Shown here: piece after piece, positions 31,150 through 39,592 of the stretch
Layout: each line of letters begins with the position of its first letter
How positions within the stretch are numbered: the first letter of the stretch is position 1
Assembly: GCF_006517175.1 (NCBI RefSeq)
Contig: NZ_CP041186.1
Location: forward strand, 4,181,074-4,245,073
Origin: Persicimonas caeni
GTDB lineage: Bacteria > Myxococcota_A > Bradymonadia > Bradymonadales > Bradymonadaceae
DNA: 64,000 nucleotides
Reading direction: 5' to 3'
Notes under the pieces: generated by a model
Told to the model about the DNA's origin: nothing
The model's input: only the letters and a program-made list of their open reading frames with translations
Database searches by the model: none
Program-made: the position numbers and the translations under genes

Positions 31150-32043
31150 TTAGGAACGCTCTACGGCTGCAACCCTGCACTCATCAGCGAGATCGTACAC
31201 ACGGGCATCGTCGAAGCGGCCCTGCAATTCAGCCCAGGTTTCGCGTTCCAAGAGGCTGAAGGTCGTGGTCGAATCTCTCCCCTGTCCGTGGTCGAGGCCG
31301 TGTCCTATCTTGACGCCGCCGATGTCGGTCAGGATGAAGCGGTCGTGGAAGTCTTGCCCATCAGTGCGGGCCTGCCATCGAACCACTCGCACTCCGTGTG
31401 GAGAGCGGAGTCGTTCGCGGCATTGGCGCTCGAAATACGCGGCGCTCTGTCCGGGCTTCGTCGACGAGTGAATCTCGCAGCGGACATTCTTGCCCCGTAG
31501 CTTGCCGCATGCCTGCAAGAACGCGTTGAGATTGTCGGTGAATCTTCGCTTGTTGGGATTGAAATACGGGTCGACGAAACGCACACGTTGACTGTAGCCG
31601 AGCAGCACGCGCACGGCATCGACCATCGCTTCTGTGGTCCGCGGGACATTCAGGCTTCGCGTGGTGCGCCACTGCTCCGTGCCGTCGTGGAGGTCGTCGA
31701 GACGCAGCACTCCCGGCTTTGGTTCTGCCGATGTCGAGACGATGGCGTGAACCGAGCCATCGGCGTGGACCGACAGGGCGTTTTGCAACCATGGCTCGTT
31801 GCTATCGAAGGGAGTGTCGCGGCGTCTTACGAAGGCTTTGCGTCCGAGTTGACGCCTGAGCAGGTCGACCATCTGGCGCTTTCGCCAGCTTCCGCCGCAG
31901 GCTTCGTAGACTTTAGCTTTCCAGTTCGAGGGCAGCTCGAAAATGAGGCGACCGTGTTGCATACCGAAGTGACCGACGAAGAGGCCGAACATCTGTTCGA
32001 GCTCGGCGAAGACGTCGGGGTCGATGGCGTACTCGCGAAACAT
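31150..32043 (-). CDS. PLD-like/HDRF-motif protein paired with the DUF3696 ATPase
   Basis: This encodes 297 aa. The C-terminal part has RFVDPYFNPNKRRFTDNL, then IHSSTKPG and FHDRFILTDIGGVKIGHGLD, a phosphodiesterase-like layout in which HDRF sits where PLD enzymes have HxK. It could be a nuclease or a degenerate one. The N-terminal 120 residues are unassigned. ATG 32043 overlaps the upstream ATPase stop by one base (TGATG), so the two are translationally coupled. ATPase plus effector pairs of this kind are typical of two-gene abortive-infection systems such as OLD- or PARIS-like ones, though neither is matched exactly. Confidence 0.65.
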   Translation of the reverse strand: MFREYAIDPDVFAELEQMFGLFVGHFGMQHGRLIFELPSNWKAKVYEACGGSWRKRQMVDLLRRQLGRKAFVRRRDTPFDSNEPWLQNALSVHADGSVHAIVSTSAEPKPGVLRLDDLHDGTEQWRTTRSLNVPRTTEAMVDAVRVLLGYSQRVRFVDPYFNPNKRRFTDNLNAFLQACGKLRGKNVRCEIHSSTKPGQSAAYFERQCRERLRSPHGVRVVRWQARTDGQDFHDRFILTDIGGVKIGHGLDHGQGRDSTTTFSLLERETWAELQGRFDDARVYDLADECRVAAVERS

Positions 32044-33620
32044 CAAAACAACTCCTCGGCGCGCTCGGCGAAGAAACCGGCGGGCCATCCTGCACGGAAG
32101 TCACCGTCTTCGTCGATGACGAGCCGTGATACTTCGGCGGTGCCGTCGCGCTGCTCGACGTAGTAGACCGCCACATCTTGTGAGCTGAGCGTGAGTTCCG
32201 GGCGTGGCAATTTCTGCTCGTATGTCTCACGGATGCGACGCATCAAGCGCAGCAAGAGATGTTCACTGTGGGTCTCCACCATGAATCGACGCGAAGTCTT
32301 GCCCCGTTGCACCACGAAGAGATCTCCCAGTGACGCTTGCACCGCCGGATGGACGTGCAACTCGGGCTGTTCGATGGCAACCAACGGCGAGTCGAAGGGA
32401 TAGCTGACGTGGGCGGCGACTACGAGGGGGACGAGCTGTGAAACACCCGTGCCGTGGTCGCGGGCTTGGACGCCGATGCCGCGATTCCGATCTTCGATCT
32501 CGAAGTGCGAGACAGCAGGTGTGTTGGAGACGGCTTCCAAGAAGTTGTGTACGCCGATCTTATTCGGAGTCTGTTCGAGCGCACTAAGGGCTTCCAAGGG
32601 CACTTCGCGAGCCGTGTTCACGCGTAGTGAAAGGCCAAGTCCGAGGCGCTCCGGCGAGGCGAGCCACTCGTTGACGCGCTCGATGAGGGGGACCTTGTCA
32701 TCGACACGCTGGTACACCGACGCGTGGTGCAGCGCATCCCAAGCGGCAGCGCCGGTGAACCAACGATATTGATCGTACATGTCGACGTCGCCCGCCGTTC
32801 TCTCTTCTCGCGGGGGACGCTCCCGAAGTGGTCCTACGTGGAGGAATTCGTAGAGTGACTCTCGGACGAGATGGAAAGGCGTAAGAAGTAGCGCCTTGAC
32901 CGGTGGGCTCACTTCCACAGATGTATCGAGTGCGGAGTCGGCCGTGAAGGAGCGGCCGGGCGCCCAGCCTAACTCCACCCACCCGTCCTCCGCGGACGCG
33001 TCGCCAACTCCCGAGGACTCTACCCATTGGTTTACATGCTGTCGGATGGCAGCCGGTACCTGATCGGCATCCATCAACTCGAGCAGGCGCTGGGGATGGA
33101 GTTCGATAACCTGCCTGTCGAAACCTCGTGTGGAATTGCCGGCATAGGTACTGCGAACGAATTGCGCAGCCGGCACGCCCGCAGTTGTACGCATATGAGG
33201 TGTTTGCAGGTGATGGAAGGTGCGTTGGCCCACCTCGATGTCGACGGCCGCCGTCCCGAAGCTGTCCCAAAAGTCCCAGAAACTCGGCTCGCCGATATCC
33301 AAGTCGAATGTTGCTGCAGCTTCTTGAATTACTTGGTCGAAGCTGAGGTCCTCGAAGGGGCCAGAATAACAAGCCTCTACGCCGATTCGGATATCACGCT
33401 CGGTCGTTTGCCCATGCACACAGTCGACAAACTCGCCGAGCTCTTCACCAAATGTCTCGAAGCGCTCGACGCCGAGTTGCTGACCGGCAAAGTGCAGCGC
33501 CTTGATTACTGCGCTCTTGCCGACGCCGTTTGCTCCGAAAAGCAAGGTGATCGGGGCGATGTCGATGCGAATCGGCTCGCGGATAGCTCGAAAATTCTCG
33601 AGCGTAATGGCAGTGATCAT
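32043..33620 (-). CDS. AAA ATPase of the ABC/OLD class, DUF3696 type
   Basis: This encodes 525 aa. The N-terminus reads MITAITLENFRAIREPIRID then Walker A GANGVGKS (29-36), the SMC/RecF/OLD style. Late motifs are VAIEQPELHVHP (Walker B and D-loop) and VETHSEHLLLRLMRRIRE (switch His). The C-terminal block with GDFRAGWPAGFFAERAEELF is the DUF3696 signature. It would bind DNA or an invader signal and license its partner, with which it overlaps. ATG 33620 is chosen because the family begins exactly at this Met; the frame is open 60 nt further upstream. The ribosome site is weak. Confidence 0.82.
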   Translation of the reverse strand: MITAITLENFRAIREPIRIDIAPITLLFGANGVGKSAVIKALHFAGQQLGVERFETFGEELGEFVDCVHGQTTERDIRIGVEACYSGPFEDLSFDQVIQEAAATFDLDIGEPSFWDFWDSFGTAAVDIEVGQRTFHHLQTPHMRTTAGVPAAQFVRSTYAGNSTRGFDRQVIELHPQRLLELMDADQVPAAIRQHVNQWVESSGVGDASAEDGWVELGWAPGRSFTADSALDTSVEVSPPVKALLLTPFHLVRESLYEFLHVGPLRERPPREERTAGDVDMYDQYRWFTGAAAWDALHHASVYQRVDDKVPLIERVNEWLASPERLGLGLSLRVNTAREVPLEALSALEQTPNKIGVHNFLEAVSNTPAVSHFEIEDRNRGIGVQARDHGTGVSQLVPLVVAAHVSYPFDSPLVAIEQPELHVHPAVQASLGDLFVVQRGKTSRRFMVETHSEHLLLRLMRRIRETYEQKLPRPELTLSSQDVAVYYVEQRDGTAEVSRLVIDEDGDFRAGWPAGFFAERAEELF

Positions 33621-33721
33621 CGAGTGACTCTCTTGGATGCGAAAAGCGCGCTTCCACCCCCGGAGTGGGTTTGTCAGCATATTTGTGGCGCCAGTGTAGC
33701 AGCGGCGGAAAAGTGATCAAC

Positions 33722-34222
33722 CTATGTCTGTCGCGGCGGAGGTCCTTCTGGAAGAGCAATCGCGTTTCGAATGGTCGCATGGATTTCTTCAGGCCAGTAC
33801 GCATCGAGCAAGCTCTTGGCCAGGTCGTAGCGCATCCACGGGTGCTGGATGAGCGCCTGCCACAACCGCTCTTCGCAGACGCCGACGACCTTCCCGTCGG
33901 CGTTGGGCTCGAGACGCCAGAATCCGTGCTCCTGGAACCGCCAGAATGGGTAGTTTGGGGCGGACTCACCGCCGATGGGCTTCGAGAACCGCTCGAGTAC
34001 TGTTTGGAGTTGCGTCGCGTGCTCCTCAAAGCGCATGGAGCCGGGCTTGTATCGGCATGCCCGCGCAACAAGGAGCAAGACGAAGACCGCTTGAGCGGGG
34101 TCGTGAATCGGCTCGCCGATGTCGTCGCGTCCTGCGAGTTGCTCGGTCAGAGCTGCCCATCGCATGATCGGGTGCTTCTCGAAGAAAGACGAAGGGATGT
34201 TTCGGCGGTCATTGACGTTCAT
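33722..34222 (-). CDS. Stand-alone sulfur-binding-domain-like protein (no HNH)
   Basis: This encodes 166 aa. HDPAQAVFVLLLVARACRYK followed by an r..f.e....L..lL..f pattern and then NYPFWRFQEHGFWRL matches the order and signature ('YPFWrLq.dG.W') of the sulfur-binding domain found in phosphorothioate-dependent HNH restriction enzymes such as ScoMcrA. The C-terminal HPWMRYDLAKSLLDAYWPEE also fits that domain's last helices. The HNH nuclease that normally follows is absent; instead the gene overlaps (ATGA at 34222-34219) a PD-(D/E)XK gene upstream. I infer a split reader plus nuclease. The match is by eye and needs profile confirmation. Confidence 0.6.
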   Translation of the reverse strand: MNVNDRRNIPSSFFEKHPIMRWAALTEQLAGRDDIGEPIHDPAQAVFVLLLVARACRYKPGSMRFEEHATQLQTVLERFSKPIGGESAPNYPFWRFQEHGFWRLEPNADGKVVGVCEERLWQALIQHPWMRYDLAKSLLDAYWPEEIHATIRNAIALPEGPPPRQT

Positions 34223-35154
34223 GATTCGAGCTCCATGTGGCGGTTGAGTATCTTCAGAAACCTGTCACCCCGGATCCAGTTCGACCGTTTCTTCTTTCCC
34301 TTGCCGTCGGTCGCCGAATCGAGCTTGTAAGAGCGCTCCAACAGGTACGCCTCGCTCGAAGATTTGAGCTTCGACACGCCCCCAGAGAAGCCCACCAAGA
34401 GCGCCTCCCCGTGCTCTTTGCAGAGGCGCATCGTCTCTGCGAACCCACAACGTTGGCTGTAGTTGATTCCTCCGCCCGTGCTGCCGACGCGAGATGCCCG
34501 ATATCGCGCGTTGGCCGCAGCCAAGCGCTTCGAGATGTAGTGGTTTTCGCCGACCAGTCCCGCTGCAAACGTGTGGATGTCCTCCCACGAGATGATCAGG
34601 TCGCAGTCGTAATCGGCGAGCTCCAAATTCGTCTCGGGGCTCAAATAGGCGTGGCAGGTTTGCTCGATGTGCGGAGCGAGGTAGCGAACCATCAATTCGA
34701 TCTCTTCCTTCTGCGAGCAAAGCTGCTGGTTAATCCTTGCGGGACTCTGATCGGAGACGAAGAACTTCCCTTCGATCACCAGGAGCGTATTGCCGGCCAA
34801 GATGACGACATCTGGCACGCTCTGGCCGTCGGTAACGTCGACCGTATCGTCACAATCGTTGACGTCGGCGATCAGTGTGGCGAGCTCATTCGGGTAGTAG
34901 CAGCTGAGCTCCCGCTTGATGTTGAACTCCGTAAGTACTTCGAGATGACCGGTGGTATCGATGCTCGCCGGGCGCACCAGTTTTCCGTCGTCGACACGCG
35001 CCACCTGTAGCTCCTTCTGCTCGATGAGCCACTGGAAGAACTCGTCGACCCCGCGCAGGTTGTCGTGAAACAGCAGGCCGGTCAGCAGCGCGGAGGTGAA
35101 GTAGCGTTCGGTGCGACACAAGTCGTCGAGACGTGTTTGGGGAGGGCGATGCAT
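34219..35154 (-). CDS. PD-(D/E)XK-type nuclease, partner of the sulfur-binding-like protein
   Basis: This encodes about 311 aa. The core is VPDVVILAGNTLLVIEGKFF (about 125-145): PD, then E-x-K after a hydrophobic strand, the canonical nuclease hairpin. Upstream TEFNIKRELSC supplies a possible first acid. Downstream helices with INQQLCSQKEEIELMV fit the conserved helix with Gln. The C-terminus is Lys/Arg-rich (GKGKKKRSNWIRGDRF), probably DNA-contacting. Start 35154 is tentative: an in-frame ATG and a TTG occur up to 36 nt earlier and no candidate has a strong ribosome site. It is the first structural gene after the WYL regulator on the same strand. Confidence 0.65.
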   Translation of the reverse strand: MHRPPQTRLDDLCRTERYFTSALLTGLLFHDNLRGVDEFFQWLIEQKELQVARVDDGKLVRPASIDTTGHLEVLTEFNIKRELSCYYPNELATLIADVNDCDDTVDVTDGQSVPDVVILAGNTLLVIEGKFFVSDQSPARINQQLCSQKEEIELMVRYLAPHIEQTCHAYLSPETNLELADYDCDLIISWEDIHTFAAGLVGENHYISKRLAAANARYRASRVGSTGGGINYSQRCGFAETMRLCKEHGEALLVGFSGGVSKLKSSSEAYLLERSYKLDSATDGKGKKKRSNWIRGDRFLKILNRHMELES

Positions 35155-35253
35155 AGTGTGCTCATTTGTGAAGTGACAGTTCATTTTCAATCAGTAGTGC
35201 AGCGTATATTTTCGTTCCGCCAGCCAGAGCAACATAGCGGGTCCTGCGACAGA

Positions 35254-36321
35254 CTATGTCGCAGCGCTGTCATCGGCTTCGTCGTCGTATCGGGCCAGCG
35301 CCTTCTCGAGCCGCTCACGCACTTTCATTCGGAGCGCCGGCGGCTCCAGCACTTCGACGTGCTCGCCCATGCCAAGAATCCAGTCGACAAGCTCCCAATA
35401 CCCGCACACCTCGAGCGACATGATGATGCTTCCGTCAGGCTGGTGCTCGAAGTTTTGGCTCGAGTGCCAGCGCCGCTCGAGGACGTAGGGCGCGTACACC
35501 TCGTCGATGTGAAGCCGGATGTGCTCGAGCTCTCCGACGGTAGCAATCCCGAAGGCGTCGGCGAGGAAGTCGTCTGGGGCGAAGTCTTTGGGGTAGTCGA
35601 AGCTGGCGTCGGTGCGTCGGCATTCGGCGTGCTCGATGCGGTCGAGTGCGAGCAAGATGCGCCGGTCATCACCGTGCCAATCGCCACCTGCGACGTCGCA
35701 GATGAAGTAGACTCCGCCGCGGTGGAGCACCAAGCTCAGCGGCTGGATGCAGAGCTCGCGAGGGTCCTTGCCGCCTGCGGCGCGTCGGTGTGAGAGATAT
35801 GAAACGTCGGCGGGCTTTTCGTAGAGGAGGCCGTCGGTCAGCTCGACCAAAACTTCCTGCAAGTCGGGGCGGGTTCGGTAGTCCTTATCGCCAAGCCGCA
35901 CCGCATGGATTTTCTGCTCGATGCCGTACAGGCGATGACGCTGCCCAGGGTTGAGCGCACTGCGCAATTGGTCGAGCAGCGGTTCGAGCTCCGGGGCAAA
36001 GCGGCGGCCGGCGAGGAAGTCGGTGGTCTTTGCGCCCACGGCAACGGCGAGTACCTGCCACGATGACAGTTCCCACCTGCGCTTCTTGCCGACGAGTCGG
36101 TAGGCGACTTCGGGTGTTTCGACACGCTCGAGTTGTAGGACTTCGCGCAGTACGCTGATGTCCCGCTCGAGCGTGCGACGGCTCACGCCGAACTTCTCGG
36201 CGGTGTGTTTGGCGCGAAGGTGCGCGCCGTCGTTGAGCATGTCGTAGAGGATGAGGAGGCGGTGGGCCTGCGAGTAGGCTTTGGCCGGGCGGCCGGGCTT
36301 GGTGGTGTCGGTCGTTGTCAC
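35254..36321 (-). CDS. WYL-domain transcriptional regulator
   Basis: This encodes 355 aa from a GTG. An N-terminal winged helix (AHRLLILYDMLNDGAHLRAK, then FGVSRRTLERDISVLRE, the HTH_11 layout) is followed by a WYL domain (IQPLSLVLHRGGVYFICDV; the W-Y-L positions are varied) and a WCX C-terminal domain (ELVDWILGMGEHVEVLEPP). WYL regulators such as BrxR and CapW commonly repress adjacent anti-phage operons and respond to a nucleic-acid or nucleotide signal. Being first in the minus-strand run at 36.3-26.0 kb, it is the likely regulator of some or all of it. Confidence 0.85.
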   Translation of the reverse strand: MTTTDTTKPGRPAKAYSQAHRLLILYDMLNDGAHLRAKHTAEKFGVSRRTLERDISVLREVLQLERVETPEVAYRLVGKKRRWELSSWQVLAVAVGAKTTDFLAGRRFAPELEPLLDQLRSALNPGQRHRLYGIEQKIHAVRLGDKDYRTRPDLQEVLVELTDGLLYEKPADVSYLSHRRAAGGKDPRELCIQPLSLVLHRGGVYFICDVAGGDWHGDDRRILLALDRIEHAECRRTDASFDYPKDFAPDDFLADAFGIATVGELEHIRLHIDEVYAPYVLERRWHSSQNFEHQPDGSIIMSLEVCGYWELVDWILGMGEHVEVLEPPALRMKVRERLEKALARYDDEADDSAAT

Positions 36322-36743
36322 TGAGACCCCCGAGTGCTTGCGTCAGGTGAACGTCAGGATAGCCTACTAAGACGATTTGAAACAGCCTGGGCCCACACTA
36401 TTGGCTCCCGGCCCACCACTTTTGCAGCGATGAGGTCGAGTCGATGGCGCGCGTTAATGCAGTGGATAGGTGCAGCGCTCTACTGCGAAATCACTTGCTG
36501 GACAGGACACATCACTCGCAGTTAGTATCAAGCCGAACTGAGCATTTTCTTGGGCATGGTGGGAGCGGAACATGCGACCAGCGGCGCTTGAGGCGTTTAT
36601 TAGAGCGAATGCGGGTCGGTAGATATCAACCCCACTTTGTCCTAGTTACATCACGCCGCTCAACTTCCAGTAAATGAGTAGGGGGGACCGATCAAAAAGC
36701 GTCACGAGCCGCGTCTCCTGCAGTAAGTCGATACGGAGTATGT
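36322..36743. other. Divergent intergenic region, no gene recognised
   Basis: These 422 nt lie between the WYL regulator start (minus) and the first gene of the sugar operon (plus). Short open frames here have no ribosome sites. It must hold both promoters. I see no long inverted repeat. A GGAG at 5 nt before ATG 36744 belongs to the downstream gene. Confidence 0.5.
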
Positions 36744-38195
36744 ATGACGACATCGCCATACCTGGCATCTGTTCACGATCGCATAGGCGGCATTCCTGAA
36801 GTCATGGGGCCTTGGCAACTCGAGCTCCTGCTCGCCCATGGTCTCGACCAGAATTCGACCGTTGTCGACATCGGGTGTGGCACGCTGAGAGGCGGGCTCC
36901 ATGTCATTCGACACTTGGAACCCGGCCGGTACGTCGGCGTTGACCCATTAGCAGAGCTCGTCGAGGAAGGACGCAAGCTCGTGCGGGAGGCTGGGCTGGC
37001 TGATAAGAACCCCGTGCTAGGCTGCCTATCGGACCTCTCGAACGTAACGTCTCGGTCGGCGGACTTTGTGCTCACTCAAAGCGTGTTGAACCATCTCGGC
37101 GCCGAGCAGGTCGAGGCTACGGTAGCACGCGTCGCCTCGGTACTCGCAGATGATGGCAAGTGGTTGTCGACGGGGCGGATCTCCGAGGCGGTCGAGCGCG
37201 TCGATGAAGGGCAACCGCACCCGAGGCGACCGAACGAACGGCTGGACAGCGTGATGGGGAGGGCGTGGTTCGAGAGGCTCCTGAGTGAGCATGGTCTCGT
37301 GATAGAGACCTTGACCGGACACCCTCATCCTCGCGGACTCGATGTGTTCTGCGTACAACGTCTAGATTCCACCATTTCTGCACGTATTGAGAGTACCCTC
37401 AGCCAACTTCTCGAGTGGGACACGTCGCCTGACGGAGCCGACTGCCAGGTGATGGCCGAGTGGCTGGAGAGCGCCGCCGGTGAACTTGGTTTTGACACGC
37501 ACCGCTTTGGTGACGCGCAAGCCCCACTGCTGATCTTCCGACGTTCGGCGACCGGCGGTGGTCGGGGTCGCGTGGTGATGTACAACCACTACGATGTCGA
37601 TCATATCGAAGATGGTTGGAACACTCCCCCACTCAACCTTACGCAAATCGACGAGCGCTGGTACGGCCTTGGCGTCGCCGACAACAAGGGAGTGTTAGCA
37701 GCACGTTTGGAGGCCCTGCGCGACCTCGATCGAGCTCCAGAGATATGGTGGCTGGTACAGGGCGAAGAGGAATCAGGTTCTCAGACGCTCAGACGGTATC
37801 TTGAAGAGCATGGTCTGCCGGACGCCGATTGGTTCCTCGATGAGAACGGTAAGACCGATGCGGAGGGGTCCCAGAGGTTGCTCACCTATCGCCAACTCGC
37901 CGACGGCAAGCGAGAGCCATTGACGCCAGAAGACCTGGAACTCGTACGTCGCGCCACGCGAGTGGCCGGTGAACATCGACACGTGGAGGTCCGGCCGCTC
38001 AATAAGGCGCTGGTACCCGGAGGGTGCGCCTTTCAAGCAGCGCTGCCTGCCGGCAGTCGATACGTGGGACTTGGCTCCAATGATGGTGAGACACGAATTC
38101 ACGCACCGAATGAGTCGATTCCCATCGACGGAGCGGTCAAACACTGGATTCAGGTCCGGGCCCTCTTGGATAACATCGCAGCCAACGGTCAATGA
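36744..38195 (+). CDS. SAM methyltransferase fused to an M20-family metallopeptidase
   Basis: This encodes 483 aa. Residues 1-210 are a class I methyltransferase: motif I VVDIGCGTLRGG (40-51), then YVGVDPLA, the acidic motif II. Residues 215-483 are an M20/ArgE-DapE-type hydrolase with its metal ligands in place: YNHYDVD (about 279), GVADNKG (about 310), GEEESG (about 339), DENGKTD and RIHAPNES. Both halves look intact, so this is a bifunctional enzyme, perhaps methylating and then deacylating or hydrolysing an amide on a sugar or amino-acid-like product. It starts an eight-gene operon and overlaps the next gene by ATGA. Confidence 0.8.
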   Translation: MTTSPYLASVHDRIGGIPEVMGPWQLELLLAHGLDQNSTVVDIGCGTLRGGLHVIRHLEPGRYVGVDPLAELVEEGRKLVREAGLADKNPVLGCLSDLSNVTSRSADFVLTQSVLNHLGAEQVEATVARVASVLADDGKWLSTGRISEAVERVDEGQPHPRRPNERLDSVMGRAWFERLLSEHGLVIETLTGHPHPRGLDVFCVQRLDSTISARIESTLSQLLEWDTSPDGADCQVMAEWLESAAGELGFDTHRFGDAQAPLLIFRRSATGGGRGRVVMYNHYDVDHIEDGWNTPPLNLTQIDERWYGLGVADNKGVLAARLEALRDLDRAPEIWWLVQGEEESGSQTLRRYLEEHGLPDADWFLDENGKTDAEGSQRLLTYRQLADGKREPLTPEDLELVRRATRVAGEHRHVEVRPLNKALVPGGCAFQAALPAGSRYVGLGSNDGETRIHAPNESIPIDGAVKHWIQVRALLDNIAANGQ

Positions 38196-39592
38196 AAGTC
38201 GTATCCGAAGAGCGTAGAGACGTCATCATTGGCGTGGTCGTCACCGATCGGGATGCTTGCCTAGGCCGATTATTGGCTTCTCTAAGGCCTGTTGATAGCG
38301 ACCCGAGCGTCCATGTCGTCGTGCTGGATAATGGGACACAGCCGTCCAAGATCCCGCAGTTGCTCGAGCTTGCCGACAAACGTGCGAGAGGTCGGCGTCG
38401 CTGTGTGCGCAACAGTTCTTCTCGGGCGCCGCTACATAAAACACGCGTCCGACTCTCCCGTTGTATCGCAAACCTGACGAGACAATGGGCGATCGACGAG
38501 CCGATCGTGTGGATGGTCGATGATGACCTGGCATTCGAGCGGTTCCGGCTCGTCGACGGGCAGCTCGACTGCCAGAATATCGCCTCTCGACGCATCGAAC
38601 AGATTCGCGATTTGGCCACACGCGACAAGTGTGACCTGCTGGTCTCCGGGTTTACTGGGGACGCTCCAGTTCGACCCAACTCGGTCATCTCCTGCCAACT
38701 CAGTGATTTGACCGCGGAACTGAAACGGCTTGCCGGCGCAGAACCGACCGAGCTTTACCAAGTGGCTCACGTCGACCCCACGCGATATCGAGGCGACTAT
38801 TACTACTCACATAGTCAGGGCAGTTCAGCGCAGTGGAGGGAGCCGTACCCGTGGCTAACACGCTCCGGGGTGGGGCCAACCGTGGCAGAGCAGTTGGCCA
38901 AGATGTTGGACGACGCGCGAGGCATCGAATTCGGTCGTGGAGTGTTTCGTCCCCTGCTCGAGGAGCGTGACTCGAACGATGTGGAAATTGTCGACTCGAT
39001 GGCTCCCAATCGGGGCGGCAACGCCGTTTTCTTTGGGGTGGAGCCGCTATTGGCTCATCGCTATCCGGCCTTTCCGGTCGGCGACGGACACTCCCGGCGC
39101 AGCGATATGATTGGGGCCACCATGCTCGCGCGCGAGCAAGGTTATCGTGTGGCAGAGGCCAACCTTTCACTACGTCACGACCGACGTGACCAGAGTGCAA
39201 TCTCAGCGCATCCGCGAGAATGGAAGCGGGAGTTCGCAGGTGTGATGCTCGCCCGTATGGTCATGCATGGCATCCCGCCCGGTCTTTCTCCACACCAGTA
39301 CTTGAGGCGTATTGCTGAAAGACGCGCCGAACGAATTCACAATGATGCAAAACATGTTACGGCTGAGGTCCAGGGGGCATTGGCGACGCTGGATCAACCG
39401 GCGGCTTGTTGGTGGAGAGACAGCAACTGTCGCCCATTGGCACACGCCCTAAGGGCTTCGCTCGTCCGAATCCGCCAGACATTCGAGCAAGCTCATCGCA
39501 GCCACGTATTCGAGGCGCTGGTCGCGGGCGATTTGCTTCGAGGTGTGCTCAGCGCCTATACGAGCCTTCATGCGTCACGGAGCGTCTTGTGA
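38192..39592 (+). CDS. Glycosyltransferase-like protein (GT-A type)
   Basis: This encodes 466 aa. The N-terminus IIGVVVTDRDACLGRLLASL then VVVLDNG has the GT-A nucleotide-binding look, and VWMVDDDLAFERF (about 107-119) supplies a DDD metal motif. Later GGNAVFFGVEPLLAHRYPAF resembles the acceptor loop seen in GT2 enzymes. The C-terminal ~110 residues are helical with many Arg. The substrate is unknown. Start and stop overlap the neighbours (ATGA; GTGA), so expression is coupled. Confidence 0.65.
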   Translation: MKVVSEERRDVIIGVVVTDRDACLGRLLASLRPVDSDPSVHVVVLDNGTQPSKIPQLLELADKRARGRRRCVRNSSSRAPLHKTRVRLSRCIANLTRQWAIDEPIVWMVDDDLAFERFRLVDGQLDCQNIASRRIEQIRDLATRDKCDLLVSGFTGDAPVRPNSVISCQLSDLTAELKRLAGAEPTELYQVAHVDPTRYRGDYYYSHSQGSSAQWREPYPWLTRSGVGPTVAEQLAKMLDDARGIEFGRGVFRPLLEERDSNDVEIVDSMAPNRGGNAVFFGVEPLLAHRYPAFPVGDGHSRRSDMIGATMLAREQGYRVAEANLSLRHDRRDQSAISAHPREWKREFAGVMLARMVMHGIPPGLSPHQYLRRIAERRAERIHNDAKHVTAEVQGALATLDQPAACWWRDSNCRPLAHALRASLVRIRQTFEQAHRSHVFEALVAGDLLRGVLSAYTSLHASRSVL

